This document shows positions 5,105 through 6,407 of a stretch of DNA of 6,407 nucleotides, one piece after another. The position numbers and the translations under genes are program-made. The notes under the pieces are model-generated. The model was not told the DNA's origin. It searched no databases and worked only from the letters and a program-made list of their open reading frames with translations. Location of the stretch: NCBI GenBank assembly GCA_028688235.1, contig JAQTYP010000209.1, forward strand, positions 1 to 6,407. The letters run 5' to 3'. Each line of letters starts with the position of its first letter. Positions within the stretch are counted from its first letter, which is position 1. Source of the stretch: Methylomonas sp. (lineage in GTDB: Bacteria; Pseudomonadota; Gammaproteobacteria; Methylococcales; Methylomonadaceae).

Positions 5105-5941
5105 TTATGCGACCGTTTCTTGTAGATGTTGTAAACGATGAGGATGGGTGTATATCGTGTGATTGTCGTTGCGGGTGAAACCGACCAGGGTTAAGCCGCA
5201 TTCTTCCGCTAATTGTATCGCCAAGCCGGTCGGTGCCGAGATCGCGGCCAACAATGTGATGCCGACACTGGCGGCTTTTTGCACCATTTCGTAGCTGGCG
5301 CGGCTAGTCACCAACAGCCAACCCTGATCGAAATTGCAGCCGGATTTTGCCAGCGAGCCTATCAATTTATCCAAGGCATTATGCCGGCCGACGTCTTCGC
5401 GGACGGCAATCAGACCGCGTTCCGGGTCTAGCCAGGCCGCTGCATGTACCGCGCCCGTCATTTGATTCAGGGTTTGTTTGCCGGGCATTTCCTGCATGGC
5501 TTTGCATAGGAACTGAGCATCCAGGGGCAGGCCTTGACCTACAGGATTGGGCTTGCGTATGGCTTGCTCCAACGTACTGGCGCCGCACAGGCCACAACCG
5601 GTGCGGCCTGTCATATTCCGGCCCTTGCCGCTGATGTTTACTTGGCGCTGTTCGGGAATAGTCATACGAACTTCGACGCCTTTGGATCGCTGCACCACAC
5701 GGACCGATTGGAGTTCTGCCGGATGCCCAATAATGCCTTCGGTCAAGCTGAACCCCAACGCAAAATCTTCCAAATTCAGCGGAGTCGTCAACATCACCAC
5801 ATGAGGAATGGTGTTGTAAACCAGTACGACAGGTACTTCCTCGGCGACTACGTCTTCTTTAAACTGGTGAGCCGAGCCGCGCCAGACATCGAACGTACCT
5901 CTTCGATAACTGGTCCAGCCCAACTCACTGATAGCATCCAT
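5105..5941 (-). CDS. fdhD: Formate dehydrogenase accessory sulfurtransferase FdhD (FdsC)
   Basis: The protein of 278 residues belongs to the FdhD/FdsC family. FdhD passes sulfur from a cysteine desulfurase to the bis-MGD molybdenum cofactor and hands the cofactor to the formate dehydrogenase catalytic subunit in the cytoplasm. The key motif TGCGLCG is at 114-120, with the paired Cys116 and Cys119 of the sulfur-relay loop. The conserved REDVGRHNALDKLIG lies at 181-195, and a TSRASYEMVQKAA segment at 212-224. The frame is open upstream to an ATG at 6196, but that would add 85 residues lying antiparallel in meaning to fdsA coding sequence (the other frame). The start at 5941 was chosen because it falls 13 bases after the fdsA stop and gives the usual family length. 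The ribosome binding site is weak. It is followed at once by fdsD. Confidence 0.93.
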   Translation of the reverse strand: MDAISELGWTSYRRGTFDVWRGSAHQFKEDVVAEEVPVVLVYNTIPHVVMLTTPLNLEDFALGFSLTEGIIGHPAELQSVRVVQRSKGVEVRMTIPEQRQVNISGKGRNMTGRTGCGLCGASTLEQAIRKPNPVGQGLPLDAQFLCKAMQEMPGKQTLNQMTGAVHAAAWLDPERGLIAVREDVGRHNALDKLIGSLAKSGCNFDQGWLLVTSRASYEMVQKAASVGITLLAAISAPTGLAIQLAEECGLTLVGFTRNDNHTIYTHPHRLQHLQETVA

Positions 5942-5954
5942 AGTCAGATCTACT

Positions 5955-6407
5955 TTAGTCGCCGGCAACGATGCGGTTTTCCAGCAATGATAATTGCTGA
6001 TCGGAAAAGCTTTGGTATTTCTGTTGCCATTCAGAAGGTTGCGCCACTTTAGCGACATGCACCGCAGTGACTTTATATTCTGGGCAATTGGTCGCCCAAT
6101 CCGAGTTATCGGTGGTGATGACGTTAGCCCCTGAATGTGGGAAATGGAAAGTGGTATAGACCACGCCCGGTTGCATTCTGTCGGTAATGATGGCATGCAT
6201 CACGGTTTCGCCGGTACGGCTTTTCACGCCTACCCAATCGCCGTCCGCTATACCCAGAACTTCAGCATCGTGCGGATGGATTTCCAACCTGTCTTCGTCA
6301 TGCCATGCCACGTTTTCGGTGCGGCGAGTTTGAGCGCCGACATTGTATTGCGACAGGATACGGCCTGTGGTCAGAATCAACGGATATTTGCTGTTGGTAC
6401 GTTCCTG
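5955..6407 (-). CDS. fdsA: Formate dehydrogenase alpha (catalytic) subunit, C-terminal part
   Basis: The last 150 codons of a large molybdopterin oxidoreductase are present. The frame is open through the window edge, beginning QERTNSKYPLILTTGRILSQ. This is the molybdopterin dinucleotide-binding domain, as shown by TTGRILSQYNVGAQTRR near the start, then EIHPHDAEVLGIADGDWV and a C-terminal FHFPHSGANVITTD. The subunit oxidises formate to CO2 at a bis-MGD molybdenum centre and passes electrons through iron-sulfur clusters to the flavin subunit that reduces NAD+. The active-site Cys or Sec and the cluster-binding parts lie outside the window. The fdhD and fdsD genes directly downstream point to the soluble NAD-dependent fds type. 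The TTG at 6380 is an internal codon, not a start. Confidence 0.92.
   Translation of the reverse strand, partial: QERTNSKYPLILTTGRILSQYNVGAQTRRTENVAWHDEDRLEIHPHDAEVLGIADGDWVGVKSRTGETVMHAIITDRMQPGVVYTTFHFPHSGANVITTDNSDWATNCPEYKVTAVHVAKVAQPSEWQQKYQSFSDQQLSLLENRIVAGD

Noticed and set aside
5534..6052. A 172-codon open frame on the plus strand
   Set aside because: It is antisense to fdhD and the end of fdsA, both of which are certain.

Overview
The window looks like a chromosomal segment of a gammaproteobacterium. The end of an fds-type NAD-dependent formate dehydrogenase operon (fdsA-fdhD-fdsD order) together with the codon and base use would suit a type I methanotroph such as a Methylomonas or Methylobacter relative. 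That assignment is an inference from gene content; no taxonomic marker is present.

Almost every confident gene is on the minus strand, so the window reads from right to left. At the right edge (4889-6407) are the C-terminal part of the molybdenum-containing catalytic subunit of formate dehydrogenase (fdsA, cut by the window edge), the maturation protein FdhD/FdsC that sulfurates and delivers the molybdenum cofactor, and the small delta subunit FdsD. They are closely packed and make one transcription unit for oxidising formate to CO2 with NAD+.

After about 395 bases without a gene (4494-4888) comes a second minus-strand unit. It holds a protein with no recognised N-terminal domain (3882-4493), a tandem AAA ATPase (2388-3869) and a WYL-domain transcriptional regulator (1288-2319). 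The first two reading frames are in the same frame and are separated only by one TAA and four sense codons. Read through, they would make one 701-residue AAA protein, so this is probably a single gene split by a nonsense codon. WYL regulators often control defence or stress operons, so the ATPase plus WYL pair is the best candidate here for an uncharacterised system. Several inverted and phased repeats upstream of both units could be operators or RNA hairpins.

Downstream lies a HicB-type antitoxin (703-1128) with no recognisable hicA toxin on either side. The left end (1-600) is more AT-rich by eye and looks like an accessory patch. It holds the first 20 codons of an IS5-family transposase running off the window edge, a probable insertion-sequence end near position 148, a doubtful 46-codon reading frame and a plausible 75-codon protein of unknown function on the plus strand.
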